The notes beneath the pieces are model-generated. The model was not told the origin of the DNA, ran no database searches, and saw only the letters and a program-made list of their open reading frames with translations. The translations under genes and the position numbers were made by a program. Shown piece after piece: positions 43,289-52,038 of a DNA stretch of 64,000 nt (within the stretch, counting starts at the first letter, position 1; the number at the start of each line of letters is the position of its first letter). The DNA comes from Candidatus Acidiferrales bacterium (GTDB lineage Bacteria; Acidobacteriota; Terriglobia; Acidiferrales; UBA7541). The stretch lies in assembly GCA_030038535.1 (NCBI GenBank), contig JASHSV010000307.1, positions 33,389 through 97,388 on the forward strand, given 5' to 3'.

Positions 43289-43618
43289 GTGGACGAGCAC
43301 GAATTCCGCAAACACGCCGACGCGGCGCTCGAGGCGCTGCGCAAGCGCCTGCTCGAGCTGAGCGACGAATTCGAGTTTGAAGTTGAAGGCGAGGGCGAGA
43401 AGCTGGAGTTGCAGTTCGAGGACCAGGACGAGACGCGCTTCGTCATCAGTCCGAACACGGCCGCGCGGCAAATCTGGATTTCGGCGCTCTCCACCAGCTT
43501 CAAGCTGGGATGGTCGGACGCCGCGAGCGCGTTCGTTATGGAGAAAACGGGCGAGACGCTCACGGCAGTGATGAGCCGGATTTTGACGCAGCAGATGGGA
43601 ACCGCGGTAACGGTGTAG
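43289..43618 (+). CDS. cyaY: Frataxin-like iron-binding protein CyaY
   Basis: The product has 109 residues and a GTG start 10 bases after tlpA. The helix MDEHEFRKHADAALEALRKR is followed by an acidic strand (DEFEFEVEGEGEKLELQFED). RQIWISALSTSFKLGW holds the conserved Trp and the family core, and the last helix has METLTAVMSRILTQQ-like form. Frataxins regulate iron-sulfur cluster assembly and bind iron through the acidic ridge. Its place inside a disulfide-reduction operon is unusual, because cyaY is most often near iron-sulfur or lysine genes. Confidence 0.87.
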   Translation: MDEHEFRKHADAALEALRKRLLELSDEFEFEVEGEGEKLELQFEDQDETRFVISPNTAARQIWISALSTSFKLGWSDAASAFVMEKTGETLTAVMSRILTQQMGTAVTV

Positions 43619-43653
43619 GGAGGCAGAACGCGGTGAGACAAGAAGGAGCTGCT

Positions 43654-44259
43654 GTGCGAAAGCCCGGATTTTCCAGTCACTCGTCAGTGGTCACGGGTCA
43701 CCGTATGGCGTGGGCCGCGCTTTTCGGCGTGCTCGGGGCGCTGGCTGCCGCGCCTATTGTCCCTGCTCGAGGGCAAGACAGCTCGCACCCGCTGCGCGCT
43801 GCCGATGCGGTAAAGCCGCAGGTGTTTCTCTCGCTCGAGCCGGTGCCGCAAGGACGTCGGTTTGAAGTTGGCGTGGTCGCGCAGGTGGCTCAGGGCTATC
43901 ACGTGCAGGCGAACAAGGTTCTCGAGGATTATCTAATTCCCCTGACGGTGACCGCCGATTTGCCGGCGGGATTCAAACTGGTGAACACCGAGTATCCCAA
44001 GGCGACGGTGAAGAAGTTTCCGTTTGCGAAAGAGCCGATGGCGGTTTACGAAGGGCGCTTCATCGTGCGAATGGAGCTGGAAGCCGGGGCGGGCGCGGCC
44101 ACTGGTGCCACCTCGATTCCCATGACGCTGCGGTTCCAGGCCTGCAACAACCAGCTCTGCTTGCCTCCGGCGAAATTACCGGTCGCGGCGGAATTCACGG
44201 TGGCTCCTGCCGGCGCCCCGGCAAGAGCCCTGCATCCGGAGATTTTCCACAAAGAGTAG
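43654..44259 (+). CDS. Stand-alone DsbD alpha-domain protein
   Basis: The product has 201 residues from the GTG at 43654, which follows AAGGAG. A signal segment (about residues 16-45) ends near ARGQ. The rest is the DsbD N-terminal (alpha) immunoglobulin-like domain: VFLSLEPVPQGRRFEVGVV, GYHVQANKVLEDYLIPLTV, and FQACNNQLCLPPAKLPVAAE, which holds the two redox cysteines. In DsbD this domain is fused to the membrane and thioredoxin parts; here it is free and those parts are the CcdA and TlpA proteins upstream. It probably passes electrons to periplasmic substrates. Confidence 0.85.
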   Translation: MRKPGFSSHSSVVTGHRMAWAALFGVLGALAAAPIVPARGQDSSHPLRAADAVKPQVFLSLEPVPQGRRFEVGVVAQVAQGYHVQANKVLEDYLIPLTVTADLPAGFKLVNTEYPKATVKKFPFAKEPMAVYEGRFIVRMELEAGAGAATGATSIPMTLRFQACNNQLCLPPAKLPVAAEFTVAPAGAPARALHPEIFHKE

Positions 44260-44505
44260 AGGCATTCGGGACCTTTCGCTCCGCCGGGATGTTCCGTCCT
44301 TTTGGACCCCTGAAATCCTCCCCTTCGCAGGTTTCGCCCCGGAAGGCGCCACTGATCTTCTGAGGGACGCACCGCATTCGCGTGTGCCCCGGGGGCACAG
44401 GGTTCGATTTCTACGGGTAGGGGGTAGAGGGCTAGGCGCGGGGGCGGGGCCGTCCTGGAGGCTCCTAATGCGAAGTTCGGAGGCGGGTTTTTCGATGCGC
44501 GGCGG

Positions 44506-45993
44506 CTACCCGAGATGGCTTACCGCGGCGCGGAGACGGCGGACCGCGCGGTCGCGGCCGAGCGCGACCATCGATTCGAATAGCGGCGGAGCGACGGCCA
44601 CACCGAGGATGGCCACGCGTGTGGCGTTGATGAGCACTCCGGCCTTCACGTTTTCGGCGGCGGCAAGGTCACGCAGGGTCTTGTCGCAGGCGTCGTGATT
44701 CCATTCGGGCTGCGCCGCGTAGCCGTCGGCGAGTTTGGGAAACCATTCGGCCAGGCGCGGCTCCCTCCAGAATTTGGCGCGCGCGGCATCCTCGTAAGCA
44801 AACTCATCGGAAAAGAAGGCGCGGGCCCATCCGGCGAAATCGTGCAGCAGGCGCGTGCGCGGGCGGATCAGGTCCACCGTGCGCGCGAGCCATTCTCGGC
44901 CTGCGCCCGTGGCCCACTCCTCGCGCCAGATGCCCGCGCGGCGCAGCACTCGCTCGACGGAGGGCAGCAGCCTGTCGAGCGGCAGCTTCTGCAAGTATTG
45001 CTGGTTGAACCATTCGAGCTTTCCGCGGTCGAAGACGGCGTTTGTGCGGCTGACGCCCGAGAGCGAAAACTTCTCGATCATTTCGCCAGTGGAAAGCAGC
45101 TCCACGTCGCCGCCGGGCGCCCAGCCGAGCAGCGCGAGGAAATTCCGGAACGCTTCGGGCAACAAGCCTTCCTCCTCGTAGGAGGCGACGCTCGTGGCGC
45201 CGTGGCGTTTCGACATGCGGCTGCGGTCGGGGCCCAGGATCAGCGGCACGTGGGCGAATATAGGCGGCTCGGCGCGCAGCGCGCGGTAGAGCAGCACCTG
45301 TTTGGGAGTGTTCGAGAGGTGATCGGCGCCGCGGATCACGTGCGTGATGCGCATGTCGATGTCGTCCACCACGGCGCCTAGCTGGTAGGTGGGCACGCCG
45401 GTCGAGCGGAGGAGCACGAAATCTTCGAGTTCTTCGTTGGCCACTTCGCGCGGGCCGAAAACGGCGTCGTCGAACCGCGTGGTCCCTGTGCGGGGAACGG
45501 CAAAGCGGATGGCGGGCAATTTTCCCGCGGCGCGCTCGGCGACTTGCTCGCTTGCGGAAAGACTGCGGCAGCCGCAGGCGGATTTTCGCGCGGGTTTTGC
45601 AGGGGCTGTGACCGGCGTGGCCGCATCGTCGTCCGGCGCCTCCTGTGGCGCAGCATCGCCGCCGGCATAGGAAGAGGGCGCGCAGAAGCACCAGTAGGCG
45701 CGGCCGGAATCGAGCACGCGCCGCGCCGCGGCGGAATATAGCTCCATGCGCTGCGATTGGAAGATGGGACCCTCGTCCCACTGGAGGCCGAGCCAGCGTA
45801 GGCTCGCCAGGATTCCGTCCACGAGCTCGGGCCGGTTGCGCTCGACGTCCGTATCTTCCACGCGAAGGATGAATGTGCCTCCCTCACGCCGTGCAAAGAG
45901 CCAGTTGAAGAGCGCCGTGCGCGCGCCGCCCACGTGGAGATAGCCTGTAGGCGACGGGGCAAAGCGCACGCGCGGCTTGGTGGCAGATGGCAT
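44506..45993 (-). CDS. gltX: Glutamyl-tRNA synthetase
   Basis: The product has 495 residues. The class I signature is RFAPSPTGYLHVGGARTALF, with H20-V-G-G, and the second is SRMSKRHGATSV. The Rossmann part ends in LLGWAPGGDVELLS, and an anticodon-binding helical domain follows. The zinc-like site has C102, C104, C140 and C142. The loop between these pairs is enlarged by Ala, Pro and Asp residues (about 110-137), more than in E. coli GluRS. It charges tRNA-Glu (or also tRNA-Gln in many bacteria). It is transcribed divergently from the GAF-GGDEF-HD-GYP gene. Confidence 0.95.
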   Translation of the reverse strand: MPSATKPRVRFAPSPTGYLHVGGARTALFNWLFARREGGTFILRVEDTDVERNRPELVDGILASLRWLGLQWDEGPIFQSQRMELYSAAARRVLDSGRAYWCFCAPSSYAGGDAAPQEAPDDDAATPVTAPAKPARKSACGCRSLSASEQVAERAAGKLPAIRFAVPRTGTTRFDDAVFGPREVANEELEDFVLLRSTGVPTYQLGAVVDDIDMRITHVIRGADHLSNTPKQVLLYRALRAEPPIFAHVPLILGPDRSRMSKRHGATSVASYEEEGLLPEAFRNFLALLGWAPGGDVELLSTGEMIEKFSLSGVSRTNAVFDRGKLEWFNQQYLQKLPLDRLLPSVERVLRRAGIWREEWATGAGREWLARTVDLIRPRTRLLHDFAGWARAFFSDEFAYEDAARAKFWREPRLAEWFPKLADGYAAQPEWNHDACDKTLRDLAAAENVKAGVLINATRVAILGVAVAPPLFESMVALGRDRAVRRLRAAVSHLG

Positions 45994-46246
45994 GTGCGAG
46001 CCTCGTCCTCCAGTCTACGGAAAAGTCTAGCATCCTAACCGGGCAAACATGGGGCCTCAACGCCAGGACTCGGAGCGAGAGGGTCGACACCGGCTGGAGT
46101 CTGGCAGGAAGCCGGCTTTCTCTGTTCCGCTATCAGCCTGGGGAGCACGCGAAGGCCATCGGAGAGATCTGGACTGCTCACGTCTGCGGCAGAAGGCGCT
46201 CTCGTTCGGCGATGTGGCGCATGTTCCATCCCAGCAACGATGAGCC
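45994..46246. other. Divergent intergenic space between gltX and the GGDEF/HD-GYP gene
   Basis: This is the left part of a 350-base gap. Short frames here show no family features. It should include the gltX promoter on the reverse strand. The promoter for the rightward gene lies at its right end (46247-46276). Confidence 0.5.
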
Positions 46247-46276
46247 TTGACCCCTTCGGAAACGCCCCGTTATAGT
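46247..46276 (+). promoter_or_regulatory. Sigma-70-type promoter of the GAF-GGDEF-HD-GYP gene
   Basis: TTGACC (46247-46252) and TATAGT (46271-46276) are 18 bases apart. This is the best vegetative promoter match in the window. Its start point should lie near 46283, giving a leader of about 60 bases before the GTG at 46344. Confidence 0.7.
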
Positions 46277-46343
46277 CCCAAACTGCGACGTACTCGAAAT
46301 CGAGCCGGCACCGTCGTGAACGAAGCGCGGCGGGAAAGGTGGA

Positions 46344-49300
46344 GTGCGTCCCTATTCACGACAAGGTCGGGGTGTCTGTGCATTTGGGCGCAGGCGCGCC
46401 GAGAAGGCTTTTTTCCGGACGAGTGAAACCGTGGAAGTGCAGGAAAGCACCGTATCTCTGGCGCTGTTCATGGCCGCAGCGTTTACCGGCCTCTTCTTCG
46501 GCTTCCTTTACGGGCTGAAGCGGCAGGTGTATCTGCTGTGGTGGGCAGCGGGATGGGGCGCACTCGCGCTCTATGCGCTGCCGCGCGCGGCCGAATACTG
46601 GCTGGGCAGCGGCGCTTGGGAAGACCCGGTGAGCGCCTGCATGCTGGGCGGCGCGGCGCTGCTGTTCGGGCTGGGTGCGCAGCGTTACGCCGGCACGCCG
46701 CTGGCCAAAACGGAAGCGGCCATTTCCGCGGTAATCCTAGCGGCCTGGGCCGGCGTGGTGTACCTCAAGTGGCTCTCCGTCTCGGCCTCGCTGGTGAGCG
46801 GCGTGCTCTTTCTCTACGTCGCGCTGACGTTCTGGAAAGAAGGGCGCAAGCAGCAGTCGTATCCGGACCTGTTCCTGACCGGCGCGTTTTTCCTGTGGGG
46901 CGCCGTGCTGGCGGTGAGCGCCATCTGGGAGGGCCTGGCGGAGTGGCTGAACTCGGAAGTGCGCCTGCTGTTCGTTGTGCCGCAACTGCTGATTGCGGCG
47001 CTGATGGTGATGGCGCTCTACGAGGAGGAGAAGCGCCGGGTCGAGCGCAACATGCTGGCGCTTTCGAACCTGAACCTGGCGACCTCCGGGTTCGTGGGCG
47101 GCGAAATCCAGCGGATGCTGGCACAGGCGCTCGACCGGGTGCTGAACGTCGCGCGCATCCAGATGGGCGCGCTCTTTCTGCATCACGGCGACCCGCTGGG
47201 GCCGCGGTCTGTGATCGCGGCGGGATTGAGCGACGCGTTCTGCGCCTCGATCCAGGAAGAAAAGCTGGACGATTACCAGGTACAACTGGTGAAGCGCTTG
47301 GGCGGGCTCGTGGTGTTGCGCGATCTGACGCGCGGCGCGTCGTGGGCGCCGCTGGAGCGCGAGGAAAATTTCAAGCGCTTCCGCGAACTGGCGCTGGCGG
47401 AGGGAATCCGCACGCTGGCGGGAATCAGCCTGCAAGCCAAAGAAAAAGTCTTTGGATTGCTGCTGCTGGGCGGCACGGATAACCGCAGCTTCACGCCCGC
47501 GGAGCTGCGGCTGCTCCTGGCGCTGGGCCACCAGATCGGTATGGCTATCGAGAACAGCTACCTGATCCAGCAGACCGCCCGGCGCACCGAAGAGCTGCAC
47601 ACGCTCAACGAAATAGGGCGTGTGTTCAGCTCCACGCTGGACCTCGAGGAGCTGTTCAATCACATCTTCACGGAAATGCAGCGGCTGTTCGACGTGAGCA
47701 ACTTCTTCATCACCATCCACGAAACGAAGACGGCGCAGATCCGCTACGAGGTGGAAATCCTGGACAGCAAGCGGCTGCCGCGGCGCAAGCGGCCGGTGGG
47801 CAAGCACCTGACGGAATACATCATCGAGACGCGCCAGCCTCTGCTGATCCGCGAACGGCTGGAGGACGAACTGAAGCGGCTCGGGCTGGAAGGCTTGCTG
47901 CCGCAGATGAAGTGCTTTTGCGCTGTGCCGCTGATCCTTTACAACCGGGCCATCGGCGTGCTGGGCGTGCACAGCCCGCAGGAGCGCGCCTTCGACGAGG
48001 GTCACCTGGAGCTGCTCCGCGTGCTGGCCAGCGAAGCGGGCATCGCCATGGAAAACGCGCGGCTCTTCGAAGAGGAGCGGAAGAAGGCGCGGCACCTGTT
48101 GCTGCTGAACAATGTGTCGCGGCACGCCATCACCACGCTCGATCCCGACGCGCTGCTGGGGAAAATGACGGCGGAGATGGAAAGTGCGCTGGTGTACGAC
48201 CACGTGGGCATCGCTCTGCTGGACTACGCGACCAAAGAAGTGGTGGTTCACGCCGAGGGCGGGCGGCGCACAGGGGCGAAGGGCAGACGCATTCCCTTCG
48301 ACCACGGGCTGCTCGGCCACGTGGCGCGCAGCGGACAGATGGTCTCCGTGCACGACGTGGCGGGCAGCGGAATTCCCTCCGTTCTGCCCGATTCGGTGTC
48401 GGCCATCGGGTTCCCGCTGATTTATGCGGACCAGTTGCTGGGCGTGCTCTACGTAGAGACGTCTACGGCTTGGGACTTCACGGACGACGAAATTACGCTG
48501 CTGCAAACGCTCACGGACCAGATCTCGGGCGCGCTGCACAACGCGCTCACCTTCCAGCGCGCGCAGGAACAGGCCATCACCGACGGGCTGACCGGCGTGA
48601 AAACGCACCGCTTCTTCATGGAGGCGCTCTCGGTGGAATGGAAGCGGTCCACGCGCGCGGGCCGGCCGTTCGCGCTCGTGCTGATGGACCTGGACCGCTT
48701 CAAATTCGTCAACGATTTCTACGGGCACCTGGAGGGCGACGTGGTGCTCCAGCGCGTGGGCAAAATCCTGGAGCAGAGCTGCCGGCGGTCCGACGTGGTG
48801 GCGCGCTACGGCGGCGACGAGTTCGTGATCCTGATGCCGGAAACCAACGTGGACCAGGCGCGCCAATTGGGCGGCAAACTGCGCGCCTCGGTGGCTTCCG
48901 ATCCCATGCTTCGCGAGAAAAACATCTCCGCGAGCTTCGGAATTGCCGCGTTTCCGCTGCACGGCTCGACGCCGCAGGAGCTGATTCAGGTGGCGGATGC
49001 CTCGATGTACGTTTCGAAACACCAGGGCGGCAACGCCGTCTCCACCGCAGACCATTACGACACGGACGAAGCGCGAAAGTGGAAGCGGGACGTGCTGGAA
49101 GCCTACCTGGGCGTCGAACTCAAGCGGCAATTCACCACCGGGCCGCAGGCCTTCGAGGAAATCCTGCGGCGGCTGCAGCACTTCGTACAGTCGCTGAGCG
49201 GAAATTTGATGGCCGGGACGGACAACGGCGAGGAACTCGGCGGCCCGCAGGCGCCCATGACCTCGGCGGTGATCGAAACGCTCACTCAGCTTTCCCTCGC

Positions 49301-49901
49301 CATCGATGCGAAGGATCCCTACACGCAGGGGCACTCGCAAAAAGTGTCGGCTTACGCGGTGATGCTGGCCCAGTCCATAGGCATGACGCCGCACGACATT
49401 GAAGAAATCCGTCTGGCCGGGCTGTTGCACGACGTGGGCAAAGTGGGCATCCCCGAAGGCATCCTGAACAAGGCGGGCCCGCTCGATACCGACGAGTGGG
49501 AAGTGATGAAGACGCATGCGACGCTGGGAGCCCAGTTGCTGGATCCCCTGTGCGACGTGCCCAGCTCCGCAGGCGATCCGCAGACCGTGGCCAGCGTGAG
49601 GAAAATGGCGGGCCGCTTGCGCGAGATGGTCCTGCATCACCACGAGTTCTTCGACGGCTCCGGCTATCCGGCCGGGCTGGCGGGAACGGAAATCCCGCTG
49701 GGCGCGCGCATCATCGGCCTGGTGGATTCCTACGACACGATCACCAGCGACCGGATGTACAAGCGCGGTCGCACCACGCGCGAGGCCATGGCCGAGCTGG
49801 AGCGCTGCGGCGCCGCGCAGTTCGATCCCGATCTGGTCAAGACGTTCCTCGAAGTTCTGCGGCGGCTGCCGCAGCCGCAGGTGAGCACGCGCGAGCGATA
49901 G
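46344..49901 (+). CDS. Membrane GAF-GAF-GAF-GGDEF-HD-GYP cyclic-di-GMP enzyme
   Basis: The product has 1185 residues. Seven hydrophobic helices occupy about 35-225. Three GAF-like domains follow (about 245-410, 425-580, 595-750). The GGDEF domain (about 755-915) has DGLTGVKTHRFF, LMDLDRFKFVNDFYGH and RYGGDEFVIL, with the I-site RRSD five residues before GGDEF. The HD-GYP domain (about 990-1175) has GHSQKVSAYAV, LLHDVGKVGIPEGIL, HHHEFFDGSGYPAGL and DSYDTITSDRMY. Synthesis and breakdown of c-di-GMP are thus both possible in one protein. Start is GTG at 46344; GTG at 46431 or 46437 is nearer the first helix. Confidence 0.93.
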   Translation: MRPYSRQGRGVCAFGRRRAEKAFFRTSETVEVQESTVSLALFMAAAFTGLFFGFLYGLKRQVYLLWWAAGWGALALYALPRAAEYWLGSGAWEDPVSACMLGGAALLFGLGAQRYAGTPLAKTEAAISAVILAAWAGVVYLKWLSVSASLVSGVLFLYVALTFWKEGRKQQSYPDLFLTGAFFLWGAVLAVSAIWEGLAEWLNSEVRLLFVVPQLLIAALMVMALYEEEKRRVERNMLALSNLNLATSGFVGGEIQRMLAQALDRVLNVARIQMGALFLHHGDPLGPRSVIAAGLSDAFCASIQEEKLDDYQVQLVKRLGGLVVLRDLTRGASWAPLEREENFKRFRELALAEGIRTLAGISLQAKEKVFGLLLLGGTDNRSFTPAELRLLLALGHQIGMAIENSYLIQQTARRTEELHTLNEIGRVFSSTLDLEELFNHIFTEMQRLFDVSNFFITIHETKTAQIRYEVEILDSKRLPRRKRPVGKHLTEYIIETRQPLLIRERLEDELKRLGLEGLLPQMKCFCAVPLILYNRAIGVLGVHSPQERAFDEGHLELLRVLASEAGIAMENARLFEEERKKARHLLLLNNVSRHAITTLDPDALLGKMTAEMESALVYDHVGIALLDYATKEVVVHAEGGRRTGAKGRRIPFDHGLLGHVARSGQMVSVHDVAGSGIPSVLPDSVSAIGFPLIYADQLLGVLYVETSTAWDFTDDEITLLQTLTDQISGALHNALTFQRAQEQAITDGLTGVKTHRFFMEALSVEWKRSTRAGRPFALVLMDLDRFKFVNDFYGHLEGDVVLQRVGKILEQSCRRSDVVARYGGDEFVILMPETNVDQARQLGGKLRASVASDPMLREKNISASFGIAAFPLHGSTPQELIQVADASMYVSKHQGGNAVSTADHYDTDEARKWKRDVLEAYLGVELKRQFTTGPQAFEEILRRLQHFVQSLSGNLMAGTDNGEELGGPQAPMTSAVIETLTQLSLAIDAKDPYTQGHSQKVSAYAVMLAQSIGMTPHDIEEIRLAGLLHDVGKVGIPEGILNKAGPLDTDEWEVMKTHATLGAQLLDPLCDVPSSAGDPQTVASVRKMAGRLREMVLHHHEFFDGSGYPAGLAGTEIPLGARIIGLVDSYDTITSDRMYKRGRTTREAMAELERCGAAQFDPDLVKTFLEVLRRLPQPQVSTRER

Positions 49902-49946
49902 CTCGGGCGTTCGATTTCCGCACCAGGTTTGCTCAGGAGGATTCCC

Positions 49947-50369
49947 ATGCAGACCGCGATGATCCGCTGGCAGCAGGACGAGCGTTTCGAAGCTGTCACA
50001 CCCTCCGGGCATCACCTCGCGCTCGATTCCGACCGCAAGAGCAACACCGGGCCCGGACCGATGGAATTGCTGCTCGTGGCGCTGGGCTCGTGCACAGCCA
50101 CCGACATGGTGATCATCCTGGGAAAGAAGCGGCAGAAGCTGGAGAGCCTGGACGTGAGCGTATCCGGCGAGCGCGCGCCCGAGCCACCACAGGTGTGGAC
50201 GCGCCTCGATGTGGTGTTCCACGTGCGCGGGCGCAACGGCGAGGGCGGCCCGATTGACGAGAAAGCCGTGGCTGATGCCGTGCGCCTGAGCGAAGAAAAA
50301 TATTGCTCCGTGGCCGCAATGCTGCGAAAGACAGCCGCGCTGACGCTGCGGTACGAGATCGGAAGGTAA
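49947..50369 (+). CDS. OsmC-family peroxide-reducing protein
   Basis: The product has 140 residues. AGGAGG lies 6 bases before the ATG. GPGPMELLLVALGSCTATDM holds the first active-site Cys, and SEEKYCSVAAMLRK holds the second. These are the two conserved cysteines of the OsmC/Ohr superfamily. The overall form matches the YhfA-like OsmC subgroup more than Ohr. The role is likely detoxification of organic hydroperoxides, or another thiol-based function. It follows the c-di-GMP enzyme by 45 bases. Confidence 0.9.
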   Translation: MQTAMIRWQQDERFEAVTPSGHHLALDSDRKSNTGPGPMELLLVALGSCTATDMVIILGKKRQKLESLDVSVSGERAPEPPQVWTRLDVVFHVRGRNGEGGPIDEKAVADAVRLSEEKYCSVAAMLRKTAALTLRYEIGR

Positions 50370-50442
50370 GGGCGCGAGATCCGGAAGCTTCGGGACGTGC
50401 CCCTACGCCCGTGAGGTTTTCCCTAGCAGCACCGGCGGATGC

Positions 50443-51483
50443 CTACGGCAGAATATCGCGCCAGTCGAGCCACCACCGCTTTGGCTCGCCGAGTCCCAAC
50501 TGGCTACGCCAGGCGTCCATCATCGCTTCATCGCCGCGCAGCAGGCCCGCCCGCGTGACGCCCGGCGGCGGCGGGAGCAGCGCCGTTCCGCGGTCCACCA
50601 GCCTCCGCCGCTCCTCGCCCGATGCGGTTCGCAGCATTTCCTGGAACGAAAATACGTCGCGAGACCGCGCCGCAGCCAGCAGATCGGCGAGCGCGGCGGC
50701 GCGTTTGGCCGCATCCTGCGGGCCGAAATCCAGGCTCGCGAGAGCCACGCGGAATGCCTCCGGCGCGTCCTCAAAGTATGGCGTGCCGAGATTCCCGCCC
50801 GGCCGCAGCGGCGACACAGCGCCCGCAGGGATCAGAATCTGGCGGTCATCCAGTTCGAGCTGCACCCAGCCCGAAGTCACACGGAGAAGCCCCGAGCCGC
50901 GCTCGTCGGTTTCCAGGGTAAACGCGCATCCGACGTCGTAGGCAGTGGGGCCGGGCGTATCCACGACAAACGTAAACGGCGGGGCCAGCGTGCGCGCCGA
51001 AATTTTGCCTCGCTCGAGCGCCATGCGGTAGCGGCCGGGCCTCATTTCCACCATTCGCATGCGCGAGTTCGGCAGCACCGTGACGCGTCCCACCAGGCCG
51101 ATACGGATTTCGGCTTGCGAAGAGCTGTCGGTTTCCACCAGGCCTCCGGTTGCGATCTCGGCAGAGTTCGAAATGGAGCGGCCATTGATTCGCGGCATTC
51201 CGGCCAGGCAAAGCGCGTCGCAGGAGCCGTGCGGATAGGCCACGCGGCGGATGGTCCACGGCGCGATCAGCAGCAGAACCGCCGCGGCCGCTACCGCCGC
51301 GGCCACGCGACACGCCCGCGACCAGTAGAGCACCACCCACCACGGGGCGCGTTCCAGCGCCGGCAACGGGCGCGGCGGCGCGGTTTGCCTGTAGTGCGCC
51401 AACAGTTGCTCGAGGCGGACGATTTCCGCCTCCGGCTGGCCCGCTGCATCCCAAAGATAATCGTGAGCTTCAGACGCCGGCAT
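50443..51483 (-). CDS. FecR-domain membrane regulator (anti-sigma-like)
   Basis: The product has 346 residues. A cytoplasmic part (1-70) precedes one transmembrane helix (about 75-100, RVAAAVAAAAVLLLIAP). A FecR-like beta domain follows (GGLVETDSSSQAEIRIGLVG, RVTVLPNSRMRMVEMRPGRY, RMALERGKISARTLAPPFTF, VVDTPGPTAYDVGCAFTLET). The last 100 residues have no known form. FecR proteins sense an outer-membrane signal and control a partner ECF sigma factor. Its ATG overlaps the end of the sigma gene by 14 bases and follows GGAGAG, so the two are coupled. Confidence 0.88.
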   Translation of the reverse strand: MPASEAHDYLWDAAGQPEAEIVRLEQLLAHYRQTAPPRPLPALERAPWWVVLYWSRACRVAAAVAAAAVLLLIAPWTIRRVAYPHGSCDALCLAGMPRINGRSISNSAEIATGGLVETDSSSQAEIRIGLVGRVTVLPNSRMRMVEMRPGRYRMALERGKISARTLAPPFTFVVDTPGPTAYDVGCAFTLETDERGSGLLRVTSGWVQLELDDRQILIPAGAVSPLRPGGNLGTPYFEDAPEAFRVALASLDFGPQDAAKRAAALADLLAAARSRDVFSFQEMLRTASGEERRRLVDRGTALLPPPPGVTRAGLLRGDEAMMDAWRSQLGLGEPKRWWLDWRDILP

Positions 51484-52012
51484 GGGGATCTCTCCTTTCC
51501 AGCCGCTCACGGAGCAGCTTCATCCCGCGGTGCAGGTTCACGCGCACGGAGCCTGGAGAAAGGCCCGTGCGTTCGGCGATTTCCGGGCCGTTCATACCCT
51601 CCACCAACCGCAGGACGAGCGTTTCGCGGTACGCGTCGGGAAGCGAGCGGATTAGGGCGAGAACGGCGGCAGCTTCCACCGCGGCGGCAGGATTGCCCGG
51701 CGCGGCGTGCGTGTCGGTCAGCTCCGCGGTTTCCCGCGTCCTGCGGAAATGGTCGCGCGAAAGATTCCTCGCGATGGCCGCCAACCAGCCGCCGATTGCC
51801 GCAGGGTCGCGCAGCCGCGGCAATTGACGGTAGGCCTGGAGAAACACCTCCTGCACCAGGTCTTCGACGGCGTGATGCGGCGCGCAGGCGAGCAGGATCC
51901 CGTGCACCATGCGCGCGTAACAGCGGTAGAGCTGGTGGAACGCGTCCTGGTCGCCGTCGCGAGCCGCCGCCACGAGGCGCGCGAGTTCCGTGCGCGTTGT
52001 TCCCGGCTCCAT
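51470..52012 (-). CDS. ECF-type sigma factor paired with the FecR protein
   Basis: The product has 180 residues. Region 2 shows FHQLYRCYARMVHGILLACA, VEDLVQEVFLQAYRQL and WLAAIARNLSRDHFRR. Region 4 shows LIRSLPDAYRETLVLRLVEG and GPEIAERTGLSPGSVRVNLHRGMKLL. It directs RNA polymerase to a small set of promoters when its partner releases it. I chose the ATG at 52012; a TTG three codons earlier is less likely. The dioxygenase-like gene upstream on the same strand ends 26 bases before it and may be part of the same unit or a target. Confidence 0.93.
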   Translation of the reverse strand: MEPGTTRTELARLVAAARDGDQDAFHQLYRCYARMVHGILLACAPHHAVEDLVQEVFLQAYRQLPRLRDPAAIGGWLAAIARNLSRDHFRRTRETAELTDTHAAPGNPAAAVEAAAVLALIRSLPDAYRETLVLRLVEGMNGPEIAERTGLSPGSVRVNLHRGMKLLRERLERRDPHAGV

Positions 52013-52038
52013 TTCCGGCAAGCCGCGTCCTCGCCGCG

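Noticed and set aside
44383-44399. Palindrome TGTGCCCC-G-GGGGCACA as a terminator or operator.
   Set aside because: The single-base loop prevents a normal terminator hairpin, there is no T-run, and it is isolated in a 246-base gap; chance is likely at this GC content.
46737-50222. Open frame of 1161 codons on the reverse strand, opposite the GAF-GGDEF-HD-GYP gene.
   Set aside because: It is a by-product of GC-rich codon use. The protein is dominated by His, Arg, Gln and Ala with no family motif, while the forward frame has complete GGDEF and HD-GYP signatures.
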